Shown piece by piece: positions 43,459 through 52,275 of a DNA stretch of 64,000 nt. Position numbers and translations under genes: made by a program. Numbering within the stretch: position 1 is the first letter of the stretch; every line of letters starts with the position of its first letter. The notes under the pieces are model-generated. The model did not search any database and was not told the DNA's origin. It worked only from the letters and a program-made list of their open reading frames with translations. Origin of the DNA: UBA6059 sp965227155 (GTDB taxonomy: Bacteria; Bacteroidota; Bacteroidia; Cytophagales; Cyclobacteriaceae); NCBI GenBank assembly GCA_965227155.1, contig OZ245731.1:3038001-3102000 (forward strand), given 5' to 3'.

Positions 43459-44427
43459 TTAATGCATCATATTGATCAGATAGTAATAAATGGGAATGCC
43501 CAATATGATATTAAACGGAAAAGTAATAGCCAGGGACATGGGCACGTATAATCCCGGGTTAGCCTTGGGTACAGCCATTCTAAAAGCTGCCGGTACCGCA
43601 ATATAGGAACCACTGGCAATGAGCACCGCAAGCAGCAGCGCATCACCTGTACCAATTCCGAGCATAGAGCTGATGACTACAGATAGAATGCCATGAATCA
43701 ACGGCACAAAAAGAGCGAATAGGATCAAAAACATCCCTGCATTGCGAAGAGAGCGGATTCTGGTGGCTGCAAGTATGCCCATATCCAACAAAAAGAAGCA
43801 GAGCATTCCTTTGAAAATATCCTCCGTAAATGGGCTTAGGGCCTCCGCACCAGCATCTCCGGTCAATAGGCCGATAATCAAACTACCGAGTATCAATACC
43901 ACCGATCCGTTGGTGAATGCTTCCTGCAAGGTCTCGGAGAGCGGATTTTTATGGCTGCTTTCCCGCGCACTGTATTTTCTTACTAAAAACACACCCACAA
44001 TGATCGAGGGAGATTCCATCAGCGCCAGGGCAGCGACCATGTGGCCTCCAAAATCTACTCCTATATTCTCCAAAAATGCAATGGCCGTAACAAAAGTCAC
44101 TGCTGAAACAGATCCATAGGTTGCAGCAATACCACCCGCATTGTGGTGTCCTAATCTCTTTTTAAGAAAATAAAAAAGGTAAAAAGGCACAACTATAGAA
44201 GCGCTGATGGCTATGAGCAAGGTTTTAAAGACATTGATATCAACTCCTGAGTGTGCTAATTCCACACCGCCTTTATAGCCAATTGCCAGTAGCAGATATA
44301 GAGAAAAGAACTTTGAAAGCGTTGGTGGAATTTCGAGATCAGACCGAATAGCAACGGCCAACATTCCCAGAAAAAAGAATAGAATCGGTGGATTCAGAAA
44401 ATTATTAATGATAAGCTGTTGGTCCAT
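43459..44427 (-). CDS. Sodium-dependent bicarbonate transporter, SbtA-like
   Basis: A 322-residue membrane protein with about ten helices, of the SbtA family (DUF897). The N-terminus NPPILFFFLGMLAVAIRSDL and the segment LYLLLAIGYKGGVELAHSGV are characteristic, as is ATYGSVSAVTFVTAIAFLE. It should import HCO3- with Na+. I chose ATG 44427; the in-frame TTG 21 bp upstream adds no conserved residue. The PII-like gene follows after 3 bp. In a heterotroph the bicarbonate would feed carboxylases, not CO2 fixation. Confidence 0.9.
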   Translation of the reverse strand: MDQQLIINNFLNPPILFFFLGMLAVAIRSDLEIPPTLSKFFSLYLLLAIGYKGGVELAHSGVDINVFKTLLIAISASIVVPFYLFYFLKKRLGHHNAGGIAATYGSVSAVTFVTAIAFLENIGVDFGGHMVAALALMESPSIIVGVFLVRKYSARESSHKNPLSETLQEAFTNGSVVLILGSLIIGLLTGDAGAEALSPFTEDIFKGMLCFFLLDMGILAATRIRSLRNAGMFLILFALFVPLIHGILSVVISSMLGIGTGDALLLAVLIASGSYIAVPAAFRMAVPKANPGLYVPMSLAITFPFNIILGIPIYYYLINMMH

Positions 44428-44474
44428 GGTTAGTGGTTTGCGGGGCAAAAATATGCATCCTCTGGCAGAAAGGC

Positions 44475-46877
44475 CTAAAATGGATAGCCAATACCAATGT
44501 TGATGATTAAATCTCGTACATTTTGGTGGTCGATGGCATCAAATTCCTTGTCCCAAATGAAAGTGCCGCCTGCCCTTGCGGGATCATACAACTTGAATGC
44601 TGCATCAAAGCGTAACAGCAAAAAGCTGAAATCAAATCGCACACCGTAACCTGCACCCAGAGCTACTTGCCGTAGGAAATTTTCAAACTGAAATTGCGCT
44701 CCGGGGCGGGCGGTCTCATCCAGTAGGGTCCAAACATTGCCCGCATCGATAAATGTAGCACCATTTACAAAGCCAAAAAGCTTATGCCGGAATTCCACAC
44801 TTGCTTCCAGGATAACATTACCTGGCTGCTCAAATGCATTGGTGATATTGCCATCCTGATCGGTCTGCCTGTATGCCCCCGGTCCCAAGCGCCTGGGTCG
44901 CCATGCCCTGATGCTATTGCTGCCACCGGCAAAGAAGAAGCGTTCGTACGGAAGTGTTTCATTGTCGCCATAAGCATAGGCCACACCCGTACTGATTCTG
45001 TAGGCCAGGGCGCTACTTTTCCCCAAAGGCCGATGAAGGCGGAAGTCAGCACTAAATTTGGCCCATCGATAATACTCCAGATCCCGACCAAAAGGGGTGT
45101 CGTCACCAAGCAGGCTTAGTAAATTTCCACCAGTTTCTACGAAAAGCCTCAGGTAGGAGCTGTTCTGCTGGCGGTTGCCGTAGTTATTGAAATTATAAAC
45201 AATGGCCATTGAAGAGCTACTTACGAAAGATGGTAAGAACGAATTCCTCAAATTATTGCCGTTCATGGCAAGGTCATTCAACAGCGAGTCAAAGTCGTTG
45301 GAAAGGGAAGAATTGATGAAACTGAAATCAGCAGGCGTGAGTACATATTTTTTGTTTTCATTGACCTGCCAGCTGTAATCTATGCGGGTATTGATATTAT
45401 TTCGTAAATATTCAGGCCTATCGGTGTAATTCAGACCTGCTGTGACCCTCGTCTGTGGGTTATACCGACCCATACTTCGCTTTATGCGCTGCCCTAGCGG
45501 AAAGAGAAACTGCGGGAAGGCTACAGATAAATTGCCTCCGTATTCAATGCTGGAATATACATTGTCCTCCTCAGTAGCAGAGGCCACACCTTCGATACCA
45601 AACCTGCCGGATAATGACATGCTTTCCAGACCTCTGAATATGTTTCTGATCTTTAAACTGGTATTCACAAAAGGGCCCGGCAGACCCTGGCTTACATTGA
45701 CACCTACCTCAGTAGAGGTTTGATATTTCTGTAGGGGACTGGTGAAAACATTGGCAATAAAACTGCCACCAGTAGTATCGTAATTGATATTGATGAACTT
45801 AAATATATCTAGGTTTGAAAGCTGGCGTTGCGATTCAAAGGTGTTTTGCTTGCTGTAGAGCTCCTGCGGGTAAAGGAAGAATCGCCAATCAATGATTTTT
45901 TTTGCATAGCGCTTTTTATAAAACCGGTAGTGGATGCCATTAAACACTTCATCCTTACGATCCACAGGTACGCCCCGTATATCTGCATCTGTAGTGAAAA
46001 TCACTGAATCCAGCCGAAAGACCTTGTGCTGACTACCATCATTTTTATTGTTTATGATGGTATTGATGATCACATTTTTGCCCGACTGGATCGTAGAAGA
46101 ATCCACCTGAAAAGAAACAAACTGACGACTGAAATCATAAAATCCATTGTCATTCAATAGTTTGGTGATCCTCTCGCGTTCATCAGTCAGGTTTTTCTGG
46201 TTGTAGATTTCTCCTTTTTTTAGCAAGCTATTGCTCAGGTTGGCATTTAAAAGCGAATCGATCCGTGCATTATCTACCGAGGTGATCAGAGAATCGATTG
46301 TATATGGTTCCCGACGGGTAATCTTATACTCTACAGTGACCAGGTCTTCCATAATTTGTGCCTGATAGTCTACTGCTGCATTAAAGTAGCCATGCGTATG
46401 GAGGTAGCGTTCCAGTTGGCCAACCGTTGATTTGCTCACACTACTATCGAAAATCGCAGGTGCCTCACCAATGCGCATTAGCCAATTTCCCTCTTCAATA
46501 GCCCTTTCCAGTCGCGCAAGCTTTTTGTTCATCTTGCTGCGAAGCTTTAGTCTTTTTTTCTCGGAGAGCTTATCATTATTGATTTTGGGCCTGAATTTTT
46601 CCCGAATGGACTCTTGCTTTGACTCATATTTTTCAGGGTCGTAGCCAGATTTGCCCATTTGGTAAATGTCCATGTATGGGGACCATTGGATAATGGGAAT
46701 GCGACTGTTGGGTTCATCCTGAAAAAGAGCAGCTAGGGCTTCTTTATCCAGATCTTTGGCACCACTGAGCTTTTGCTTATAAAGCAGTTTTTGGTCTTCT
46801 TTGAGGTATCGTGTTCCCAGACAACCAGAAAAAAGAAAGAGGTAAATTACGCTATAGAATAAAGTCCGAAAATTCAC
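44475..46877 (-). CDS. BamA/TamA-family outer-membrane lipoprotein (surface antigen)
   Basis: An 800-residue outer-membrane protein. The signal ends in a lipobox FSGC (Cys19). POTRA-like repeats occupy about 150-350 (YLHTHGYFNAAVDYQAQIME and later), and the C-terminal 16-strand barrel includes RFFFAGGSNSIRAWRPRRLG, the family loop-6 type motif, and ends with NIGIGYPF. The N-terminal lipidation distinguishes it from classical BamA and is common in Bacteroidota. The start is GTG 46877, only 12 bp from the divergent methyltransferase start. It may lead the sbtA-sbtB-hemF-PAP2 series. Confidence 0.88.
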   Translation of the reverse strand: MNFRTLFYSVIYLFLFSGCLGTRYLKEDQKLLYKQKLSGAKDLDKEALAALFQDEPNSRIPIIQWSPYMDIYQMGKSGYDPEKYESKQESIREKFRPKINNDKLSEKKRLKLRSKMNKKLARLERAIEEGNWLMRIGEAPAIFDSSVSKSTVGQLERYLHTHGYFNAAVDYQAQIMEDLVTVEYKITRREPYTIDSLITSVDNARIDSLLNANLSNSLLKKGEIYNQKNLTDERERITKLLNDNGFYDFSRQFVSFQVDSSTIQSGKNVIINTIINNKNDGSQHKVFRLDSVIFTTDADIRGVPVDRKDEVFNGIHYRFYKKRYAKKIIDWRFFLYPQELYSKQNTFESQRQLSNLDIFKFININYDTTGGSFIANVFTSPLQKYQTSTEVGVNVSQGLPGPFVNTSLKIRNIFRGLESMSLSGRFGIEGVASATEEDNVYSSIEYGGNLSVAFPQFLFPLGQRIKRSMGRYNPQTRVTAGLNYTDRPEYLRNNINTRIDYSWQVNENKKYVLTPADFSFINSSLSNDFDSLLNDLAMNGNNLRNSFLPSFVSSSSMAIVYNFNNYGNRQQNSSYLRLFVETGGNLLSLLGDDTPFGRDLEYYRWAKFSADFRLHRPLGKSSALAYRISTGVAYAYGDNETLPYERFFFAGGSNSIRAWRPRRLGPGAYRQTDQDGNITNAFEQPGNVILEASVEFRHKLFGFVNGATFIDAGNVWTLLDETARPGAQFQFENFLRQVALGAGYGVRFDFSFLLLRFDAAFKLYDPARAGGTFIWDKEFDAIDHQNVRDLIINIGIGYPF

Positions 46878-46889
46878 TTATTCAACGGC

Positions 46890-47630
46890 ATGCAGGTGAT
46901 TAGCAAAGCAAAGGCAAAGTACATTAAATCGTTGCAATTAAAAAAATATAGGCAGCAGTCGGGTTCCTTTCTTGTAGAAGGAGAGAAAAACCTATTAGAG
47001 CTTTTGGCTTCTGATATTCAAATAGAAGAATTGGTATTGACAAAAGCTTTTGCCGAAACGGTGGAAGCCAGGTTCCCAAAACGCTATCATACTGTTGCCA
47101 ATCAATCTGAAATAGAAAGGCTGGGCACCTTAAAGTCCAACAATGCAGGACTGGCGGTCGCCAAAATTCCACAGGAAATCAACTCATCAGACCTTGTAAA
47201 AGGTAAAATATTGATGCTTGAGGATATCAACGATCCTGGTAACCTCGGCACTATTATTCGCATTGCCGACTGGTATGGCATCAATGATATTATTTGCTCT
47301 CCGGGCACGGCAGATTGCTATAATCCCAAGGTAATACAGGCCACCAAGGGCTCTTTTACCAGGGTGCGGATTCAATATATGGAGCTGCTAGACTTTATAG
47401 ATCAAATTGAATTGCCAGTTTATGGGATGGTACTTGATGGCCAGGACTTGCACAAGGTACAGTTCCCCACGGATTTTATCATGCTCATCGGCAGTGAGTC
47501 GCATGGCATAAGTTCGGCGCTAACCAATAGGCTTACGCACAAGATAACTATACCAAGGATAGGGGGTGCGGAATCTCTCAATGCCGCTATTGCTACGGCC
47601 ATTGTTTGTGATCGGGTATTCTTCCGCTAG
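46890..47630 (+). CDS. RNA 2'-O-methyltransferase, SpoU/TrmH family
   Basis: A 246-residue SPOUT methyltransferase. The N-terminal substrate-binding domain has KYIKSLQLKKYRQQSGSFLV and EGEKNLLELL. The knotted domain has LEDINDPGNLGTIIRIADWY (motif 1), IGSESHGIS (motif 2) and IPRIGGAESLNAAIATAIV (motif 3). The target could be 23S rRNA or tRNA; I cannot tell. The stop shares CTAG with the convergent transporter stop. Confidence 0.92.
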   Translation: MQVISKAKAKYIKSLQLKKYRQQSGSFLVEGEKNLLELLASDIQIEELVLTKAFAETVEARFPKRYHTVANQSEIERLGTLKSNNAGLAVAKIPQEINSSDLVKGKILMLEDINDPGNLGTIIRIADWYGINDIICSPGTADCYNPKVIQATKGSFTRVRIQYMELLDFIDQIELPVYGMVLDGQDLHKVQFPTDFIMLIGSESHGISSALTNRLTHKITIPRIGGAESLNAAIATAIVCDRVFFR

Positions 47631-48442
47631 AAGAAGCCTTCACTTTTTTCTGTGGCTTCCTCTGTCATCTGATGAGCGAGGGATTTGCCTAGGTAACTAT
47701 CAATAAGATAATGGGCCAAATAAAGGAGGGGAGTCAATACAATGGCAACTACAAACTTATAAATGTAGTTGATTGTGCCCACGGAGATGAGCTGGGTAAG
47801 GCTCCATCTGTTTTCTTCGGGGGCGAGTAAGTAAAATGCTATGCCCAGGACCACAAAGCTGTCAATAAACTGCGATACCAGCGTGGAACCGGTAGCCCGT
47901 AGCCAGATCATTTTTTCTCCGGTAATGCGTCGCAATTTCTGGAACACAAACACATCCAATAGCTGCCCAATAAGAAAGGCTGTCAAAGAACCAACGATGA
48001 TGCCCAGTCCTTGTCGAAAGATTGTGCTGAAGGCATAGTTGATGTTAAATTCATTGCCGCTTGGATCGGTGTTGTTTACATCGATCCAGAAAGGTGCCGG
48101 CGAAAGCACAGTAACCAGATAGATGGCAAAAAATGAATAGGCAATAAAACCAGCGGTAAGAAAACTTATTTTTCGTACGCCTTTTTTGCCAAAATATTCA
48201 TTGATGATATCTGTAGTAATAAAAACCACGGGCCAAATCACGGCACCTGCTGTGAGGTTAAAATCAAGGGTAAAATCACCAAAAAGGGGTATTTGGGCAG
48301 GGGCAAATCCAAAAGTAGACTCTACAGAAAAAATCTTCACACCGATCATTTCTGCCACCAGGGCATTGGTGAGGAAGATGCCTGAAAGCACGATGAATAG
48401 ATTGGTTCTTTTCTTTGAATCGATAATGGACTGCTCTTGCAT
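47627..48442 (-). CDS. Queuosine precursor transporter (YhhQ/VUT family)
   Basis: A 271-residue membrane protein with six to seven helices. The N-terminal FIVLSGIFLTNALVAEMIGV, FTTDIINEYFGKKGVR and the FVFQKLRRITGEKMIWLRAT and STLVSQFIDSFVVLGIAFY segments are characteristic of the VUT/YhhQ family, which imports preQ0/preQ1 or queuine. I chose ATG 48442 (MQEQS); the frame could start one codon earlier with a TTG. It pairs functionally with the tgt at the window start. It abuts rnz by one base. Confidence 0.92.
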   Translation of the reverse strand: MQEQSIIDSKKRTNLFIVLSGIFLTNALVAEMIGVKIFSVESTFGFAPAQIPLFGDFTLDFNLTAGAVIWPVVFITTDIINEYFGKKGVRKISFLTAGFIAYSFFAIYLVTVLSPAPFWIDVNNTDPSGNEFNINYAFSTIFRQGLGIIVGSLTAFLIGQLLDVFVFQKLRRITGEKMIWLRATGSTLVSQFIDSFVVLGIAFYLLAPEENRWSLTQLISVGTINYIYKFVVAIVLTPLLYLAHYLIDSYLGKSLAHQMTEEATEKSEGFF

Positions 48443-49359
48443 CAATAGTCTATGATAAATGTTTCACCCTCTATGGCAAGACTCGTTCGCTCAAACTTTT
48501 GTTTAGCCTCCACCAATAATTCATCCAAAATTCTATATCGATTGGAAAAATGACCGATGATGAGCTGGCCTACTTTGGCTTTTTCAGCCATTGTAGCGGC
48601 ACCTAGCGCCGTAGTATGATAGGTTTCCTGAGCCCGATCTTTGAATTCCTCGGTGAAGGTGGCTTCATGATACAGCAGATCGATCCCGGTAATGAATGGT
48701 AAAAGGCTTTCATTGTAACGGGTATCAGAGCAATAGGCATAACTAAATGAAGGCCTGGGTGGGAGCGTAAATTTCTTATTTTCCAGCTTTACCTTTCCCT
48801 GTTCGTCCAGTACATCATTTCCATCTTTCAATGTATGGATGTGTACTGGTGGTAAATTAAGTTCGATGGCGGCTTTATTCAACCTGCGCCTCTTTGGTTT
48901 TTCCTTAAAGAGAAAACCACTGCATGGCACCCGATGGTCTAGGGGAATGGTGGAAACTGTCATGAAATTGTCCTCATACAGTATTTCCGAAGTTTCAGGC
49001 GTCCATTCATGAAAAACTATATCAAATAGGAGACTGGTTTCGGAATATCTGAGTTGTAGAGAAATGATTTCGAGAAGACCGGGAGGCCCGTAGAGGTAGA
49101 GTTTTTTCTTTCTACCATAAAGGTGCATGGTAGACAATAAACCCATAAGCCCGTAATAATGGTCACCATGTAAGTGGCTGATAAACACATGGGTGATTTT
49201 GTTGATCTTCACCCCGTAGCGTTTCATTTGTATTTGTGCAGATTCACCACAGTCAACCAAAAAAGTCAGATTGTTCATGCGAACAATCTGAGCAGACTGG
49301 TTTCTATTATGCGCCGGCGCAGCGGCATTAGAGCCTAGTATTTTTACTTCCAGCGACAA
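48442..49359 (-). CDS. rnz: Ribonuclease Z
   Basis: Metallo-beta-lactamase-fold endonuclease that trims the 3' ends of pre-tRNAs, 305 residues. The zinc motif HLHGDH is at residues 62-67, preceded by LVDCGESAQIQM, with later DHRVPCSGFLF, YCSDTRYN and the terminal histidine in IIGHFSNRY. The start is TTG 49359, which keeps the conserved SLEVKILGSNAAAPAHNRN N-terminus; no in-frame ATG fits better. It matters because the tRNA genes in this window do not encode CCA. Confidence 0.94.
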   Translation of the reverse strand: MSLEVKILGSNAAAPAHNRNQSAQIVRMNNLTFLVDCGESAQIQMKRYGVKINKITHVFISHLHGDHYYGLMGLLSTMHLYGRKKKLYLYGPPGLLEIISLQLRYSETSLLFDIVFHEWTPETSEILYEDNFMTVSTIPLDHRVPCSGFLFKEKPKRRRLNKAAIELNLPPVHIHTLKDGNDVLDEQGKVKLENKKFTLPPRPSFSYAYCSDTRYNESLLPFITGIDLLYHEATFTEEFKDRAQETYHTTALGAATMAEKAKVGQLIIGHFSNRYRILDELLVEAKQKFERTSLAIEGETFIIDY

Positions 49360-49370
49360 TATGTATAGGC

Positions 49371-49754
49371 TTATTCGTCGGTATCTTCGCTGGTCAGGTC
49401 GCTTTCGATTTCATGCATAAATACTGCATCAACCGCTTCCTCCATGGTAGGCAAAATATTCAGTACTTTATGCAATTGAGAAATTTTGATAAGCTTCATT
49501 ACATGCTCACCTACATGGCAGATAACAAAGATGCCTTTGTTTTCGGTATATACCCGGTTTGCCACAAGTAAAGCACTGAGCCCTGAAGAGTCCATATACT
49601 TTACATCAGAAAGATCCAAGATTACATTTTTAACACCTTCAGCCTGTAGTGTTACAAACTCAGATTTAAAATCGGGTGCAATAGTGCTGTCAACCTTTTC
49701 CTCGTTAACCTTGAGCTTACAGTATTTCTCGTGTTTATCTATTGTGAATTTCAT
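49371..49754 (-). CDS. STAS-domain anti-anti-sigma-factor-like protein
   Basis: A 127-residue protein with one STAS domain (about residues 5-108). The conserved LDLSDVKYMDSSGLSALL carries the serines usually phosphorylated by partner kinases. An acidic tail follows (ESDLTSEDTDE). It probably antagonises an anti-sigma factor or other switch-kinase partner, but none is encoded nearby. It lies 69 bp past purC and 11 bp before rnz. Confidence 0.9.
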   Translation of the reverse strand: MKFTIDKHEKYCKLKVNEEKVDSTIAPDFKSEFVTLQAEGVKNVILDLSDVKYMDSSGLSALLVANRVYTENKGIFVICHVGEHVMKLIKISQLHKVLNILPTMEEAVDAVFMHEIESDLTSEDTDE

Positions 49755-49823
49755 AATCTAAAAATAATTGTAAATGTCTATTCAATGGATACTTCGAAGG
49801 CATCACATTGTTTACGAAACTAA

Positions 49824-50768
49824 TTAATATTTTGATAAGCTTTTTTCAATATTCATGCTGATGCGATCCATTTTGGCCATAGACTCATCTTTGATGAACC
49901 TGGTGCCGGTGACTTTTTCGAAGAGTTCTATGTAACGATCGGAAATGCCCTGCACGACCTTGTCGGTCATCTCCGGAACGGACTGCCCTTCTTTGCCCTG
50001 AAAACCATTTTCTATGAGCCATTGTCGCACAAACTCCTTGGACAGCTGACGCTGCTTTTCGCCTTTCTTTTGCAATTCGGCATAGGTATCTGCATAAAAG
50101 AATCGCGATGAATCAGGTGTATGCACTTCATCGATCAATACTATTTTGTGCTCATGCTTACCAAATTCGTATTTGGTGTCTACGAGTATCAACCCCTGTT
50201 TTGCAGCGTTTTCAGTGCCCCTTTGAAACAAGGCTTTCGTATAACGCTCAAGCTGGCTATACTCTTCTTCCGACACCAGCCCTTGCTTGATGATTTCATC
50301 CCGGGAAATATCTTCATCATGGCCTTCATGTGCCTTGGTGGTAGGAGTAATGATGGGTTCCGGCAACTTGTCGTTTTCCTTCAAACCCTCGGGTAGTGGC
50401 ACTCCGCAGATGGCGCGCTTACCATCGCGGTATTCGCGCCAGGCATGGCCTGCCAGGTATCCTCTGATCACCATTTCAACCGGGTATGGATCGCATTTTA
50501 GGCCGATGGTTACATTAGGGTCAGGCACATCCAGTACCCAATTGGGCACAATATCCCGGGTATTTTCCAGAGCTTTGGCGGCAATTTGGTTGAGCACCTG
50601 CCCTTTGTAGGGTATGGCTCGTGGGAGCACCACATCAAAGGCGCTGATACGATCTGTAGCCACCATCACCAGTTTGTCATTTACAGTGTACACATCACGA
50701 ACCTTGCCCTGATAGCGATTGGTCTGGCCGTAAAAAGTAAAATCAGTGGAGGAAATTGCTTCTGTCAT
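49824..50768 (-). CDS. purC: Phosphoribosylaminoimidazole-succinocarboxamide synthase
   Basis: Purine synthesis step joining CAIR and aspartate with ATP. The 314-residue protein has GKVRDVYTVNDKLVMVATDR, SAFDVVLPRAIPYKGQVLNQ, then GYLAGHAWREYRDGKRAICG, TTKAHEGHDEDIS and LVDTKYEFGKHEHKIVLIDE, the signatures of the longer (yeast-like) class. Complete. It heads the purC-STAS-rnz-yhhQ series on the minus strand. Confidence 0.95.
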   Translation of the reverse strand: MTEAISSTDFTFYGQTNRYQGKVRDVYTVNDKLVMVATDRISAFDVVLPRAIPYKGQVLNQIAAKALENTRDIVPNWVLDVPDPNVTIGLKCDPYPVEMVIRGYLAGHAWREYRDGKRAICGVPLPEGLKENDKLPEPIITPTTKAHEGHDEDISRDEIIKQGLVSEEEYSQLERYTKALFQRGTENAAKQGLILVDTKYEFGKHEHKIVLIDEVHTPDSSRFFYADTYAELQKKGEKQRQLSKEFVRQWLIENGFQGKEGQSVPEMTDKVVQGISDRYIELFEKVTGTRFIKDESMAKMDRISMNIEKSLSKY

Positions 50769-50814
50769 CAGTTGGCAAATCTAGTGATTAGAAAGCATTA
50801 TTGTGTGTATTTGA

Positions 50815-52131
50815 TTACTGGCCGGCAACTTTTTCGTCGATCAACTGGCCGTATTTATAAGTGGTGGTTTTGAGTATCTCGCCTTCTTCATTATAAAGCT
50901 GCCAGATGCTATGCTTTTTGTTGCGATGATAGGTACCGGATTCCAATAATTGACCGGCTTCATTATACCTTTCGTAAGGGCCATGGATTCTGTCAAATTC
51001 ATAGGTAAATGTTTCCTGAACCTGACCAGAAGGGTAGAAAATGTATTCCAGGCCATGTTTTCTGTCGTTTTTAAAGTTCGTTTTTCGAAGCAATTTGCCG
51101 CTTTCATCAAAATAGGAAGCCTCACCTTCTTTATTCCCGTTTGCGTAAGGCTCTGTTGACTTCACCTGCCCATTGGTATAATAGCTTTGCCATTTGCCTG
51201 TGGCAAGGTCATCTTTAAAAGCCTTTTCCATGATGAGCCTTGCAGAATCATCATACTCTTTGATATCGCGATTCTTTTCTTCATTGGAATACCTAATCTC
51301 CTGATGGATGATGCCATTGGGGTGATAGAAAAGGTTTCGGCCTGTGCGAAAACCCTCACTGTAGAAAAATTCCTGTTCTTTGGTACCATCCGGATAGAAG
51401 GCCAGGACCTCGCCGTTGAGCTGGCCACCTGCATAGGTACCACTGTATTTGAGTTGGCCATTTTCATAAAAGCTTCTGTACATACCGGTGCGCTGCCCGT
51501 TGCTGTTGGTAGCTTCTGTTTTTATGTGTCCATTTTCATAATAGGTTCTGATATGGCCATCCAACAAACCATTACGATAATTTATATCTGACCTCAGGTT
51601 GCCATTTTCAAAATAGGTTTTTTCCGGCCCATTGGGTTTACCGTTGGCATAGTAGATTTCCTGCTTGAGTTGTCCTCCGGGATAATATTTTTTGACAATC
51701 CCCTCTGGTTTTCCTTTTTGAAATTCTGTTTCACTTTTTAAGCCGCCTTCTTCGTAATAGGTGCTTAACATCTGTACCAGCGTATCATCCTTAAAAAATC
51801 CTTTTTGTAGCAGGCCGCCATCTTCGAAATATACATACGTGGTATCCTGCCTTTGGCCATCAACATATTTGGTTATGCGCTGCAGGTTACCACTGGGGTA
51901 GTAATTTTTAAAAATGCCAGACTTAAGATCCCTTTCAAAATGACCGGTGATGATGGTATCGCCCTCAGGACTATATTTCACATAAGGTCCATGAATAACC
52001 ATACTGTCCATTTCTATTTCAAAATAGCGCTCCTTAATGATGGTCTGCAGGGAATCATAATAGGTAGTGACGGGCTGCTGGGCTTGCAGCCAAAAAGGGC
52101 AAAGCGCGATTATGATCCATAGCTTATTCAT
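50815..52131 (-). CDS. Secreted MORN-repeat-variant protein
   Basis: A 438-residue secreted protein with a signal peptide (MNKLWIIIALCPFWLQ, cut after QAQ). It is almost entirely made of about 16 copies of a 23-residue repeat of the toxin-antitoxin MORN-variant type, for example KNYYPSGNLQRITKYVDGQ, KTYFENGNLRSDINYRNG and LFYHPNGIIHQEIRYSNE. The fold should be an extended beta-meander. I chose ATG 52131 because it starts the signal peptide; an upstream TTG is less likely. It lies beside the PIN cassette but shares only the family label with toxin-antitoxin proteins. The function is unknown. Confidence 0.85.
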   Translation of the reverse strand: MNKLWIIIALCPFWLQAQQPVTTYYDSLQTIIKERYFEIEMDSMVIHGPYVKYSPEGDTIITGHFERDLKSGIFKNYYPSGNLQRITKYVDGQRQDTTYVYFEDGGLLQKGFFKDDTLVQMLSTYYEEGGLKSETEFQKGKPEGIVKKYYPGGQLKQEIYYANGKPNGPEKTYFENGNLRSDINYRNGLLDGHIRTYYENGHIKTEATNSNGQRTGMYRSFYENGQLKYSGTYAGGQLNGEVLAFYPDGTKEQEFFYSEGFRTGRNLFYHPNGIIHQEIRYSNEEKNRDIKEYDDSARLIMEKAFKDDLATGKWQSYYTNGQVKSTEPYANGNKEGEASYFDESGKLLRKTNFKNDRKHGLEYIFYPSGQVQETFTYEFDRIHGPYERYNEAGQLLESGTYHRNKKHSIWQLYNEEGEILKTTTYKYGQLIDEKVAGQ

Positions 52132-52174
52132 GCACAATTTCAATCTGCGAAATATTTTTCCGCTAATGCAATTT

Positions 52175-52254
52175 AAATGTACTTAACGAACTAATATTCA
52201 CATCAATTATTTCTCATTAAATAAAAAAGGTGCCATCACCGGAGCAACGACACC
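52175..52254. repeat. 80-bp direct repeat, left copy
   Basis: 79 of 80 positions are identical to 53121-53200 (one C/T difference near position 40). The two copies lie 946 bp apart and bracket the PIN module. Each holds a terminator for the minus strand and a promoter-like TACATTT pattern. Confidence 0.95.
52223..52254 (-). terminator. Terminator after the PIN toxin gene
   Basis: On the minus strand GGTGTC (52254-52249) pairs with GGCACC (52234-52229), with one G-U pair and a 14-nt loop. Six U follow (plus A run 52223-52228). It is part of the left repeat and lies 21 bp past the PIN stop. Confidence 0.75.
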
Positions 52255-52275
52255 CTAAAGTTTGTTGGCATTTCG

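Noticed and set aside
50776..50783. TAGATTTG on the minus strand just before purC
   Set aside because: Fits the -7 consensus but lies 7 bp from the start codon with no -33 TTTG, so it would need a leaderless transcript; not claimed.
50815..52131. MORN-variant protein as a member of the neighbouring toxin-antitoxin system
   Set aside because: The family name comes from database usage; this protein is secreted, about 16 repeats long, and separated from the PIN module by a repeat with a terminator.
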